Part shown: in pieces, positions 39,436-49,672 of the stretch
Layout: the number at the start of each line of letters is the position of its first letter
Position numbering within the stretch: the stretch's first letter is position 1
Assembly: GCA_026027325.1 (NCBI GenBank)
Contig: JAMSLZ010000004.1
Span: 2,108,001 to 2,172,000, forward strand
Source: Actinomucor elegans
Lineage: Eukaryota > Mucoromycota > Mucoromycetes > Mucorales > Mucoraceae
Direction of reading: 5' to 3'
DNA: 64,000 nucleotides
The notes under the pieces: model-generated
Seen by the model: the letters and a program-made list of their open reading frames with translations, nothing else
Database searches by the model: none
Told to the model about the DNA's origin: nothing
Program-made: the position numbers and the translations under genes

Positions 39436-39905
39436 AATCGGTTCTTTTGCGTGCTTGTCGGCCCTCTACTTCAAAGCCTGATCCAATACTGTACCTGCCT
39501 ATGACTCGCGCTGCTCGCAGTCGTCTTGTTCGATGGCGGTTAGGCCGTTTCGCTAACCGTGATGAATTGTGTCCTTGTTTCACTGGTTGCCGGCTCTCTC
39601 GAGATCACTTTGTGTTCAATTGCCGTGGCATTGATCCTCGCCTTCTGTGCCAATTACCTGCTGCCCCGCCAGATGTCAATCGCATTGATCATGCCCTGAA
39701 CTTGTTGCCCTTGAAAGCATCCAATGGTCCACCGCCTTTCTGGTCTGCACTCCTTGAGGTTCTCTATGTGATTGACACGCTGTGTCATCCTCTTGCTGCT
39801 ATCGCTCCAGATCCAGATCCTGGTGATGCCTGGTTTGCTGCTACTCCTACTATATATAAACCTCTCCTTGGTTTATTGAGCCACTCTTTCTCTCTGTTCT
39901 ATTGA
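39436..39905 (+). pseudogene. LINE-2 copy 3 ORF2, C-terminus
   Basis: Picks up after the mariner at KSVLLRACRPSTSKPD. It keeps the finger CPCFTGCRLSRDHFVFNC and VIDTLCHPLAAI. The normal stop is lost through an extra TA (TATATATAAACC), so the frame runs on to 39905 into the 3'UTR. Confidence 0.8.
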
Positions 39906-39998
39906 TGAACCAGCCTGTTTGTCTTTCAACTGCGCAGCCACGGTGGTAAGTGATTATCAAAGTTCCCAGCTGTTGGCTTGCCTTTTGGATCACTCAGA

Positions 39999-40225
39999 TA
40001 AACATTTACAACTACTTAATATTTTTAACTTTCCTAAAAAATCAAGGCATAAATATAATGTTGCCTTTTTATCCATAAATAAAATGTTGGTTACTTGTTC
40101 TATTTTAGAATAAAATTTATTTATATTATTATTTGTATTCAAAAAAATCTATTATTTCCTAATTTTTTTATATATTGTACTATTTTGAACATATTTCTGT
40201 AATACTAAATGTTCTTCATACACAT
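39999..40225. other. AT-rich spacer, nothing recognised
   Basis: Replaces the end of the LINE-2 3'UTR from ACTCAGA onward. No ORF, terminal repeat or known motif seen. Confidence 0.5.
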
Positions 40226-41189
40226 TGAGAGCAGCTGCAGCGATATCACTTACAATCCAAGTAGTGTAGAGTTCTTGCCATTAGAATGCAATACTGTATT
40301 AACTGCGGGTTGCCAAGCTTGGGGAAGTGCATACATAAAAGCATCAGCAATGGTATTGTCAAACTTGCTGTAGCCTGCTTCACTTGCAGCACGAGTAAAT
40401 CTCAAGTTGAATGAGTTGATTGTTTCATTGGTGCGAATACGCATATTCATCACCAAACGCCTAGCATCCAGTTTACCTTGAGCCCCACCAAAGGTATCCA
40501 AGAATACTTTTCGAGCCGTTTCCCAAGTATCTTGTACAAGCAAATCACCTTTCATCCATACGTCATAATCCATAGCTAGAGTACCTTGAATGTACTGCTT
40601 CCAAGTGCGTTCAACATCATTGCCAGTTGAAATAAGAGTCTTTTCAAATGTGCGTAAAAAGTGTTCTACTGAGTTGTATACCGTTTCGCCTGGGTAGTAA
40701 ACAGTATCACCAGCCAGTTGGAACTTGGGCAGATCTCTGGGAGCCAAACGCATGAGGATAGTAGTATTACCGTTATTAGTAGCAGGAGCTCTCTCCGTGG
40801 GCATGGCTTCAGATACAGCTTTGTGGATTTGAATTTTCCTGTTGGCGGTCACCATTACATCGATATGGTTATTGTAGAGGTATCGATGCACTTGATCAGC
40901 CTTTCCATTTCACGGTCATACGCCTCGGGATCATTACCAAGAAGTTCAGCACCATCAGAGATGAGGAGACTAGCATATCTCTGAGAAGCTACAGTTCGGC
41001 GATCCATTAAAATATTGATAGCTAGATCACCAATGGGCCCCTTTTCCTCTTTATGATCCTCAGACATAGCCATGACTGATTCAGTAGTCTTAGCCTGACT
41101 AAGTTCGGATACGTTACCAGTTTCAATACCTTCCATAGTTTCTTCAGCAGCACAAGTAGCAGTGGGAGTATTAACCAGAAGGTCAGGTA
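40226..41189 (-). pseudogene. Decayed Ty3-type gag fragment (gag X)
   Basis: Two overlapping minus-strand frames (41189-40855 and 40891-40250) that read as one gag with a frameshift: PTATCAAEETMEGIETGN, then the gag core ILMRLAPRDLPKFQLAGDTV, VEHFLRTFEKTLISTG, WKQYIQGTLAMDYDVWM, ARKVFLDTFGG, SFNLRFTRAASEAGYS and ALPQAWQPAVNTVL. A second shift near 40260 leads to TWIVSDIAAAALNVYEE. It is cut by a mariner on its upstream side (TA at 41188-41189). No zinc knuckle remains. Confidence 0.7.
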
Positions 41190-41951
41190 CAGTGACTTAC
41201 AATACTGTCCGCATGTTTTGCAATTTTAGCTTCACATTATTATTACTCGCTCGATAATGGCTGCAAAAATGTAAAAATAATATCATTTGAAAGCCCAATA
41301 AAATCACTACAATAGGTTGAAATCTCAGATCATATGACTTTCCTAATATAGAGTATTAATCGTTTAAAAAAAGGAACATCATGCGGACAGTATTGTGAGT
41401 CAATTTTTAGATGCGAAATTCAACCCATAAGTTGAACATGATGGAAATTGACTCTAAAACAAAGTTATCTTTCATCGCGCATACTCTCATTAATTCATTA
41501 AATCACAATCTTATTATACATTCTTAATTTATTTCATAAGTGATGAGACCCATATCTGAAGACACACGACAAAATATCATTGGCGATCTCCAAGCAGGCT
41601 ATTCCATTCGCCAGGTTGCCTATCGCACCAATGTTGGGCGCACGACAGTCAATAAAGTCGCCGCGGAACACTTACCTAATCGAAAGAAGCCAAAAGGAGG
41701 TAAACCTTTAAAGCTTAAAGAAGCGGATAAAAGATATTGCGTGCGATAGATTACAAGAGGAGGCCAGGGAAACGCAATAAGTGTTCAAAAACTATTGTCA
41801 TTTGACTTTGGTTTATCTGTTTCACCGCAGACCGTGCGTAGGGCACTCAAGGCCGAAGGCTTAGGATCTATGGAAAAGGAAACGAAGCCAAACCTCAATG
41901 CCAAAAACATACGTGAGCGATTAGCTTGGGCAAAAAAGTATGAGGACTATA
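41190..41951 (+). mobile_element. Tc1/mariner, copy 2, truncated
   Basis: Starts CAGTGACTTACAATACTGTC after a TA, and is a close relative of copy 1 in the opposite orientation. It has one complete arm and the N-terminal part of the transposase, and ends inside the gene at GAGGACTATACG, where Ty3 gag/LTR sequence begins. The right arm is missing. Confidence 0.88.
41540..41951 (+). pseudogene. Mariner transposase fragment with an internal stop
   Basis: MMRPISEDTRQNIIGDLQ... to KYCVR then TAG at codon 70, then ITRGGQGNAISVQK to WAKKYEDYT. Only the DNA-binding half is present. All catalytic residues are missing. Confidence 0.88.
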
Positions 41952-41956
41952 CGTTA

Positions 41957-42461
41957 TGTTGTATTCCACCTACTATTTTGCATCGACATAATAGTAAGGA
42001 ATCAACTGTTCATTTATGTCATACACGGACTCTATCTGATAACCCAATCAGATTAACGAGGCCTGCATAAATACAAGCGATGTGTCATCCTTAGAACTAT
42101 TAGCCAATAATCATTACAAGAAACACGCAGCATCATACTCTCGAGTAGTATCGAGTGTATCTCAAGATAAGACCTGAATATCGAATAACGCGTGGGTTAT
42201 ACAATTTTACAACAATGCGTGGTTGAAAGGCTTATTAGTGGCTGCTGGGATTGGACTCCGTTGTACGGCCATGCGTGCTGATAGATATTGAATGCTACAC
42301 TATTAAGCTCTGATGAAATGTATATAAAGAAGACTTGATTTTGAATTGTGAATAAACATTAGAATAACTTTTACTATCAGGATAGCTGATTCCATTTACT
42401 GTCTATTCTTTTATTATTGTATTTTAAATTATATCCTTCGTCTTTAGCACCGGATATAACA
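41957..42461 (-). repeat. Solo LTR (family S), inverted partner 1
   Basis: 505 bp, TGTTGTATTCC...GGATATAACA read on the plus strand, with a 5-bp duplication CGTTA (41952-41956 and 42462-42466). Appears to be the exact reverse complement of 42932-43436. It sits at the junction of truncated mariner and gag-pol sequence. Strand is relative to the partner and otherwise arbitrary because no internal region remains. Confidence 0.85.
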
Positions 42462-42931
42462 CGTTATTACCTCTCGGAGAAGTAATAGGTAAAGAAAGTA
42501 AGGAAACTAGCTTTGGTGACAGGATGCTTTTATTAGCCCCTGAATCCACCGTAGCCATGGTCCTTACATTTTCTACAGTAACCGGAACGTTAAAGTAAGG
42601 GCTGTTAGTGTCCTGTTCGATAGAAGAGGCATTGATCCCGATTTTTGCATAGACGTCTGTCTTTGACTTACATTCTTCCGATAACTTTCGCAAATCCTCT
42701 TCTTCCAGTTCCTCCAAATGACTATTATCTGGGGCAAGATTACTAAGATCATTATTGATAGGTTTGTCTGTCACGACTTCCTCCATATCAATATCAGCTT
42801 CGTGTTGGTGGTGTGCTCTCACGTTAGCTGCTGCGATATCATGAAATTGCGTTTCATTATTGCCATCTTGACCAGGCTCCACTTGAGGTACTAATTTATC
42901 CATCGAAGCTGTCGGCATGGCCCGCTTTAAC
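42462..42931 (-). pseudogene. gag-pol fragment with retropepsin motif
   Basis: Minus-strand frame MPTASMDKLVPQVEPGQDGN, an acidic stretch (LEELEEEDLRKLSEE), then protease-like VTVENVRTMATVDSGANKSI with the DSGA motif. If the solo LTR at 42932-43436 is removed, keeping one GTTAA, it continues in frame from the gag at 43442-45270 (SIPSLKRAMPTASM). RT and integrase are gone. Confidence 0.75.
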
Positions 42932-43436
42932 TGTTATATCCGGTGCTAAAGACGAAGGATATAATTTAAAATACAATAATAAAAGAATAGACAGTAAATG
43001 GAATCAGCTATCCTGATAGTAAAAGTTATTCTAATGTTTATTCACAATTCAAAATCAAGTCTTCTTTATATACATTTCATCAGAGCTTAATAGTGTAGCA
43101 TTCAATATCTATCAGCACGCATGGCCGTACAACGGAGTCCAATCCCAGCAGCCACTAATAAGCCTTTCAACCACGCATTGTTGTAAAATTGTATAACCCA
43201 CGCGTTATTCGATATTCAGGTCTTATCTTGAGATACACTCGATACTACTCGAGAGTATGATGCTGCGTGTTTCTTGTAATGATTATTGGCTAATAGTTCT
43301 AAGGATGACACATCGCTTGTATTTATGCAGGCCTCGTTAATCTGATTGGGTTATCAGATAGAGTCCGTGTATGACATAAATGAACAGTTGATTCCTTACT
43401 ATTATGTCGATGCAAAATAGTAGGTGGAATACAACA
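42932..43436 (+). repeat. Solo LTR (family S), inverted partner 2
   Basis: 505 bp with 5-bp duplication TTAAC (42927-42931 and 43437-43441). Reverse-complement partner of 41957-42461, with a 470-bp spacer between them. Confidence 0.87.
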
Positions 43437-43441
43437 TTAAC

Positions 43442-45270
43442 GAAGGAATTGACATAGCAGACCTCGTGTGTAGAGTCGATTGCTGGTTTATATTTGCGTT
43501 CTGTTCCTCGGCTTTACGCTTTCGCTCCTTTTCATCCTGTTGTTGAACCGCTGTTGCATAATTTTCAGCTCGGATACCAAAGATGCGTACCTCCCGCGTT
43601 GTATTCAACAAGTTTTCATGCTTGCCGCGCTGGTTGGAGGGTCTCTTTTCTGATGCACGGTTGTTACATCGTTGATCAATATCCTGCTGAGGTAACAAAG
43701 CTTGACTAGCGTTGCGCTTGATGGCCGAAGAAGGTCCTGCCATTTCATTACTGCATCCTTGCATTGGGTCGTGAATTATAATACCCGCTACGGTGGGAAG
43801 ACTTCTGCTTTTGTTGGCGTGTAGTTTATCGCAACTGGCATTATGACCCTTGAAGTATGGCACACCGCATTTATACTTGCACAATTTTGGTGATTTGTCT
43901 GGATTCAAATCGCATTCCTCTGACTTGTGCATTACATCTCGTTGATGAAATTTGCAGTAGTAATATCCGGCTGGTCTTTCTGCCATTGCCGCTTTCTCAC
44001 CGGTGGGGTAAGGTTTTCTCCTTCTTCCAATGAAGCTGTCGGCATGGCCCGCATTGACAAAGGAAGATTCATGGGAGTTACCTTGACCTGAGTTTATCGT
44101 GCTTGGCACGTTGTGCTCGGCCTTCTGACCCTCACTGCGGTTCATAGCTACTCTGGCAAAATTACCCCGCCCTTGGATGATCAAACCCTGGTTGAGGATG
44201 TTGCCGTTCGTTGGTCTCATCATAGTGTTGATATACCCAAGCTCTCTGGCAAAATCAGGTGTGTAGGGAGGAGCCATATCGTTGCTACCCACATTGCTAC
44301 CGTGAGGGTTCAAACCTGCTACAAGAATGCAATTCTTAGCCTGGATCACTGCATCGTTGATGTCTCGCAAGAGGTCTGGTCTACTTCTACTATGGCCGAT
44401 AGATGCTGTCTCCGTGCCATCTACGTCCATTGGATCTCCATTAGCGATTCGCTTATTCATCAGTTGCTGATAGATGTCCTGTTGCAATGGGGCAGGTAGG
44501 CTTTCCACAAACAAGTGCCCCATCACGTAGTTGTCACTTAATCCCGTAGAGAGACTGGCCTCCTCGAATGCTTCCCTGAACCTTACAGTGTACTCTTCAA
44601 TCGTTTCTGAGATAGGCATCATTCTCATGTTCACCAATTCCAAGAACTTATGGAGATCCTTGCAGATGTGAGGTGAAGGTGCGAATCTTTGCTCAAAGGC
44701 TTCTTGAAATTGCTTCCACGATGTTGATCTTCCTTCATGACCCTTGAAAGTCTCTTGAAACCAAATCTTTTGTTCAAGTGTGAGGGCTTCCGTCACTAGC
44801 AAAGGATAGAACAAATCCAGATGTTCTTGATTATGTCCGAGTATTTCCAGTAAGGTCATTTGCAACGCTTTGAGTGCTTTTTCGGCTGATGCAAATTCAG
44901 CATCCATTCTTGTTGCTGTTTTCCAGACAAGTTGTTTTAAGTTATTGCCTTGAATTTTTACATGTCCATGCATCATTTGAAGCTTTTCGCGTAAAGTTAA
45001 GGTTGCTGGGCCCTTTGCCTTAGCGATAGATGCATTAATGTTAGCGAGGATTTGCTCCATTTTTCTTTCATATTCGGTAGCTTTTTCCTCGTAATTCATA
45101 GCTTCCGCCATTTTAGCTTCGTCTTCAGCTTCATTGTTCATTTGCTCAAGTACATTGCTGCATTTGGCCATGTTTTGCATTTTAAATATGTGGCATCTGC
45201 GAGCCAGGTCGAAATTGACGCGATGTTCCTCAGGAACTGACGCGATATCGTTGTTAATGTTAATTTGCAT
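43442..45270 (-). pseudogene. gag: LTR-retrotransposon gag, large (about 610 aa), interrupted by a solo LTR
   Basis: Starts MQININNDIASVPEEHRVNF. A coiled-coil/acidic region comes first, then the gag core (WFQETFKGHEGRSTSWKQFQ, FLELVNMRMMPISETIEEYT, MGHLFVESLPAPLQQDIY). A Cys/His-rich segment unlike a standard knuckle follows (YYYCKFHQRDVMHKSEEC, CKYKCGVPYFKGHNASC). Basic C-terminus. The frame is open until the LTR at 43436 and would continue in the protease fragment 42462-42931. Downstream pol is lost. Confidence 0.75.
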
Positions 45271-45533
45271 GTTGATTTTGTTGTTAAAATAAATCTCTGA
45301 CTGAATTCGTTAAAAAAAATGAGATGTTTCCTGAGATGTTCGTAATTAGTTAGGTACGTGTTTAATTAACGAGACAGAAAACAAGAGAGAGATTTATTCT
45401 ACCACTGCCCGCCTTCTGTTATTAATAGGCTGGGTGGTGGTTACATATAGTAAATATAACTAGTCACGATTACACAAGTTAACTATTCAGGCCACTTCTA
45501 TTACTATTCTATGTAAAGTAGTTATGTCCACTA
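45271..45533 (-). repeat. Possible 5' LTR/leader of the large gag element
   Basis: Minus strand begins TGTAGTGGACATAACTAC (TG start) directly where another gag ORF is cut, and contains AATAAATCTCTCTC. The CA end and primer site could not be placed, so LTR status is tentative. Confidence 0.4.
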
Positions 45534-45705
45534 CAGGGCTGTTAATAGTTCCTGTCCTTCATCCATGTTTTCAGTAATGGGAAAAGCTGTTGGTTGCTGT
45601 TCTGGCTCTGCTGAGTGTTGAGAGTTTTGTAGCAGTATTTGTTCTAGATGTTGAATACGCTGTTGCATAACAAGATATTGTTGTTCATCAATATTGGAAC
45701 TCATA
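45531..45705 (-). pseudogene. N-terminal gag fragment, cut by the putative LTR
   Basis: MSSNIDEQQYLVMQQRIQHL, then EQILLQNSQ and FPITENMDEGQELLTAL. The stop codon is created by the LTR junction (CTGTAG). A coiled-coil start typical of fungal gag. May be the missing N-terminus of gag X at 40226-41189 (speculative). Confidence 0.5.
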
Positions 45706-47798
45706 ATTGCGGCGCTGACCGAGCGAAAAAGAAGATCAATTAGGTATGTTGTAAACGCTCATGATTATATCAGTAAAGAAGAGGTTGTATAGGCTTTGGT
45801 AGCCATATGCCCACCTTTATGAATAGCTTGAAGATGTAACTCATTATTACCCGAATCCAGAATATGGACAACTGTGTAATTATTACGCTTTATTATAAAA
45901 CAAGAAATAGCAGTAAAAGACAAATTCCTAATCGAGTGTTATGCCGAGATAAAATGCTTACCTTTATTTACAGTCCGATATGGTACCGCAGTATGTCGGC
46001 CATCATCATCATCTTGGAATATCAGCAAGTCACTATGAGCCGCGCAGTCAACAAGCTACTAGCTTACGTATACCCATAATATCATTAGTCAACCGCAGCA
46101 AGCTGAAAAGTATAAAAGGACGAGCTCTTAGCTGATTAGAAAAAGATCATTCGAAATTTAATTTTGAAATAAAAGACTTACCACAGTTTTGATATTATTC
46201 TTCTGTTCTTCTATTATAATCCTCTTTCTATCCACGTACACAACAAGGTACATATGTCAAAAATTTAGTTTTATTATAATTTTTTTTCGCTGACCTTAAA
46301 TAAAAGAAGATAATAGCAAATCATGTTTCTTATTTTGTATTTGAGTGTCTCAACCAATTCTAGTAGAATTTATTTCGACACTTGAATAAGCGTGTATACG
46401 ACAGCCCTACATTATTTTTCAGCTTGGTTCATTTAGATTGATAAGTGTTCGAACTCCTGAACGTATTCAAGATGTAAAAAAAAAGATATCAATGTGGTGA
46501 AATCCACATATAGCATTCTGCATATATATTAAAAAGAGGAAGTTTTAGATCACTACCGAAAAGATAATTAATGCAGAGTGAATATAGATTAAAAAGACCT
46601 TTGATTATTACTAAGAGACCATTTCCTTTGAAGTATAAATACAAGAGATACAAGCTAGATAGAAAAAAACTTAACTCACTTTGAATCAATAAAACCCCAT
46701 AAAACGGTTCTAACTAATTCACTCGCCTTTTATTTAATTTTTACCGCAATCAAATCTAAACAAAATCTTCAAAAAAAATTATGTTACTGTTCTAATGGAT
46801 CATCATACAAAAACATATAAAAATTGGCAGGTTGGGATTGAAAGCCATAATGATGATAAAAGTATGGTATTTAAATATTCTTCCGTTGACTTAATCAATC
46901 GACTACTTCTAACATGTGATGTTAACCATCTACTCCAACAGTATCTAGCCGATCATATTGACTCAGTTCGACAGAGGAGGATTACTCTGATTTTACTTCT
47001 AATATTTGCTGTAAAACAAGGAATAGCCAACGTGTTAATATTTCCCCAAGAATGAAACCAAAAGACAGTTATATACATATCAGATGGTACTACTTCGTCA
47101 CGATATAACATAATAGGTCAAGTGAAGCAGCTTATTAGATCCAAAAATCAAATGCTGGCCTTATTGTAATATCAAACGATTTTAATGTTCGATAGTCAAA
47201 TATACTACTATTATATGTAACTCAATGAAGAAAAGTTCCTATTGAAAATAATCAAAGTCAAAAATATAGTAGGGTATGCTATACCAATACCTTCTCTATT
47301 AAATGAAGTTAAAGAATATATGTTGCTTGGAGACCTTATTAAACAAGTATATGTACAAAGTCATTCCATATTATCAATACTATCTTGTATTCCTGGAAAT
47401 CGAGTTCTGTTACTGTTTAGATTAACATGCAATTCACTCGAACTAACCCTATATTCACTCCAATTGGAAAACATAGAAATTCATAGAAAAATCACAGAAA
47501 TAAAAGTTAAAGTATATTAATCTTATTTCCAAGTTGCCATGTATTTCACTACATTTCACTTTAAATTCAAGTGAAAGCACCAATTCACTTGAAGTTTATT
47601 TGATTATGACCTTATTTCACTTTTTTTTTCTCATAGTAGCTGGCATTATTTGTTACATCACCGATAACCAATAAAAGCCTAATAAAGTATGCTTACTCAG
47701 ACAGGACTGTTGTTGTTCTATCCAATGAAACTTAGTAACCTATACAGCGCTTATGCAACAGCATATCCATTTTTCCTTTCAATTTCTTCCACAAAACT
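45706..47798. other. Transition zone between transposon nest and gene space
   Basis: About 2.1 kb, AT-rich. The ORFs at 46795-47055 and 47242-47520 have no recognisable domain and look like chance. A degenerate dispersed repeat lies at 47420-47640. The last ~100 bp (pyrimidine-rich, TTTCCTTTCAATTTCTTCC) look like the promoter of the gene at 47799. Confidence 0.5.
47420..47640 (+). repeat. Degenerate dispersed repeat, copy 1
   Basis: Shares ordered blocks with the reverse complement of 55930-56110: TATTCACTCCAATTGG against AATTCACTCTAATTCG, then GTATTTCACTACATTTCAC against ATATTTCACGCCATTTCAC, then AGCACCAATTCACTTGAAG against AACACCAGTTCATTTGAAT. Probably an old MITE. Confidence 0.5.
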
Positions 47799-49644
47799 AT
47801 GGCACCACGGATATCTCAAGCTTTACTAGTGATATCAGGCGTATTAACTGGTATCACAACCATAGCTATCATATCATATTATAATAAGCAGAAGACAGAC
47901 ACTACATCAAATACTGCTACTTCAAACGGGATACGTCGTACCAATACAGTTGATACAACAGCGGCTACTACAGCTTCTTTAGCTACACCTAATGGAAGAA
48001 CTAATCGACTTCGGCGCTCTCAGCCTGTTCGTAGAAGAAGAAACCGAACATCGCCTGAAAACAACGAGGCAGAACCCAGTGCATCTCTCTCAGAAACAGA
48101 AGATGCTGACAATCGCAGAATGCTAGAACTTTTCAAAGAATGGGGAGACGACGATAATCGCAACTTGCTCAACTTGCTTCATGCCATTTCTGAAAACCAA
48201 TCACGTAAAGGTAAAGTGTCTCAAAGAAAGATCTGTCGTAATTACTTATTTTTTTTTTTTTGATAGAAGGTTATATTCATCGTACGTGAAGCGCTTGTGT
48301 TGTCAAAAACCGAACTAACATTCTGCACAATAGGCGGTATAACCTGTAACAAATGCAATATGTCACCTATACGAGGTGTTCGCTACAAATGCGCCAACTG
48401 CGTTGATTTCGATCTATGCGAAATGTGCGAAGGAGCGCCCAACAGCCATGTTAATACGCATGTCTTTTTAAAAATTCGCATTCCTATACCTCCACTAGCT
48501 AATCCTCGAAGCGCTTTATTGCCTGCTTTCTATCCTGGCAAGTATCATAATAGGCCTTCAATTTCTGCCGAGAAATATCAAGAATTGCAGCATACATCGC
48601 ACTGTAAGTTCCTATGACTGGTTTGACATATTAAAACTTACCGTTCCTTTAGTTGATCAGATCGAATTAGAGGCATTATATGAACAATTTAAGTCACTCT
48701 CAACTGTAGATAAAGATGAAGGCGGTATCGATCGAGAAACATTCGAGCAGTGTCTAGGACCTTTGGGTTTAGAAAAGAACTTGATTACAGAAAGAATTTT
48801 TGCCTTCTTTGACCAGGATGGAGACAATATTATCAACTTTTCAGAGGTGGTCGCTGGATTAAGTGTGCTTTGTAAAGGCAATTTAGATGAAAAGATTGAA
48901 TGTAAGTCTGCATTAACGGATGTGCGTTATAGATTCATGCTAACAACCATGAAAAAAGATGCATTTAAAGGGTATGATTTAGACGAAGATGGATATATTT
49001 CAAGAGACGAACTCTATAGAATGTACAAGTCTTACTTTTATTTGTCCATGGAGCTAGTAAGAGACGTGGTGAGCGCTATGGAAGACGAAATGATGGACAC
49101 TTTTGAATTCTCAGCTTCTCAACCCGTCAGTGCTGCCTTCAATGTCGCTATGCCTTCTACTCCTTCTGATAGAAATTTGAGTGATGATGAACAGAATAAC
49201 AATAGTGACAGTGAAGAAGCCAGTTCCTCTAACAAATCCAAAAGAAAGAGACGTTATCCTGTCAAAGAAGACCATTTCCTAAGACAATATGCCATTGAGG
49301 CTGAACAAGCGCAGGCGCTCTCGGTAGCTTCAGTATCTCAAATTGATGACATGACTGATGATGTGTTGCGTTCAGATAGTCAACGATTAAGCATGTCTCA
49401 GAAAAATCAAGAGGCGCTGAAACAAAAGCAAATCTCTTCAAATCAAGGCAAAAAAGCTTGGGAAGAAAAGTTCCCAATCATGGAAACTATGTCTCAAGGT
49501 GCTATCAATGAAATGGTGGACAAGACCTTTAAAAGTATCCAAACGGAAAGAGAAGGATACATCAATTTCGAAGAGTTTAAAGAATGCGTACAAACGGATT
49601 CGAGTATTGTTAGCTGGTTTGAAGCATTAGGCACTGTATTTTAG
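47799..49644 (+). CDS. Membrane-anchored ZZ zinc finger / EF-hand protein, 543 aa
   Basis: Exons 47799-48210, 48267-48281 (15-nt micro-exon), 48334-48603, 48653-48901 and 48959-49644, total 1632 nt. The N-terminus has one hydrophobic segment (about 7-26, ALLVISGVLTGITTIAIIS), a likely signal anchor. Next come a basic Ser/Thr/Arg linker and a ZZ finger at 144-190 (GITCNKCNMSPIRGVRYKCA, CVDFDLCEMC). Two EF-hands follow: DQDGDNIINFSE (286-297) and DLDEDGYISRDE (322-333). After a charged linker there is a degenerate hand, EREGYINFEEF. It probably senses calcium at a membrane; the partner is unknown. The stop is 28 bp from the convergent omega-amidase stop. AATAAA is at 49658. Confidence 0.85.
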
Positions 49645-49672
49645 ATAATCATACCCAATAAAAAATACTTTA

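Larger units (their letters stand above)
33836..39998 (+). mobile_element. LINE-2 copy 3, 5'-truncated and broken
   Basis: Starts within ORF1 (CTGAAGTCCGCTCTCGG, split by a solo LTR) immediately after copy 2 and runs to the middle of the 3'UTR (GGATCACTCAGA). It is interrupted by the solo LTR (33847-34256), a 398-bp insert (35358-35755) and a mariner (37802-39433), and carries an internal RT deletion. From about 36.5 kb it is closer in sequence to copy 1 than to copy 2. Confidence 0.85.

Noticed and set aside
43402..43441. C-terminal residues LMLYSTYYFAST of the large gag ORF
   Set aside because: They come from the inserted solo LTR, not from gag. The true frame continues at 42926 leftwards.
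46795..47520. Two small ORFs (86 and 92 aa) upstream of the ZZ/EF-hand gene
   Set aside because: No domain, no good codon bias, and AT-rich context. The second overlaps a dispersed repeat.
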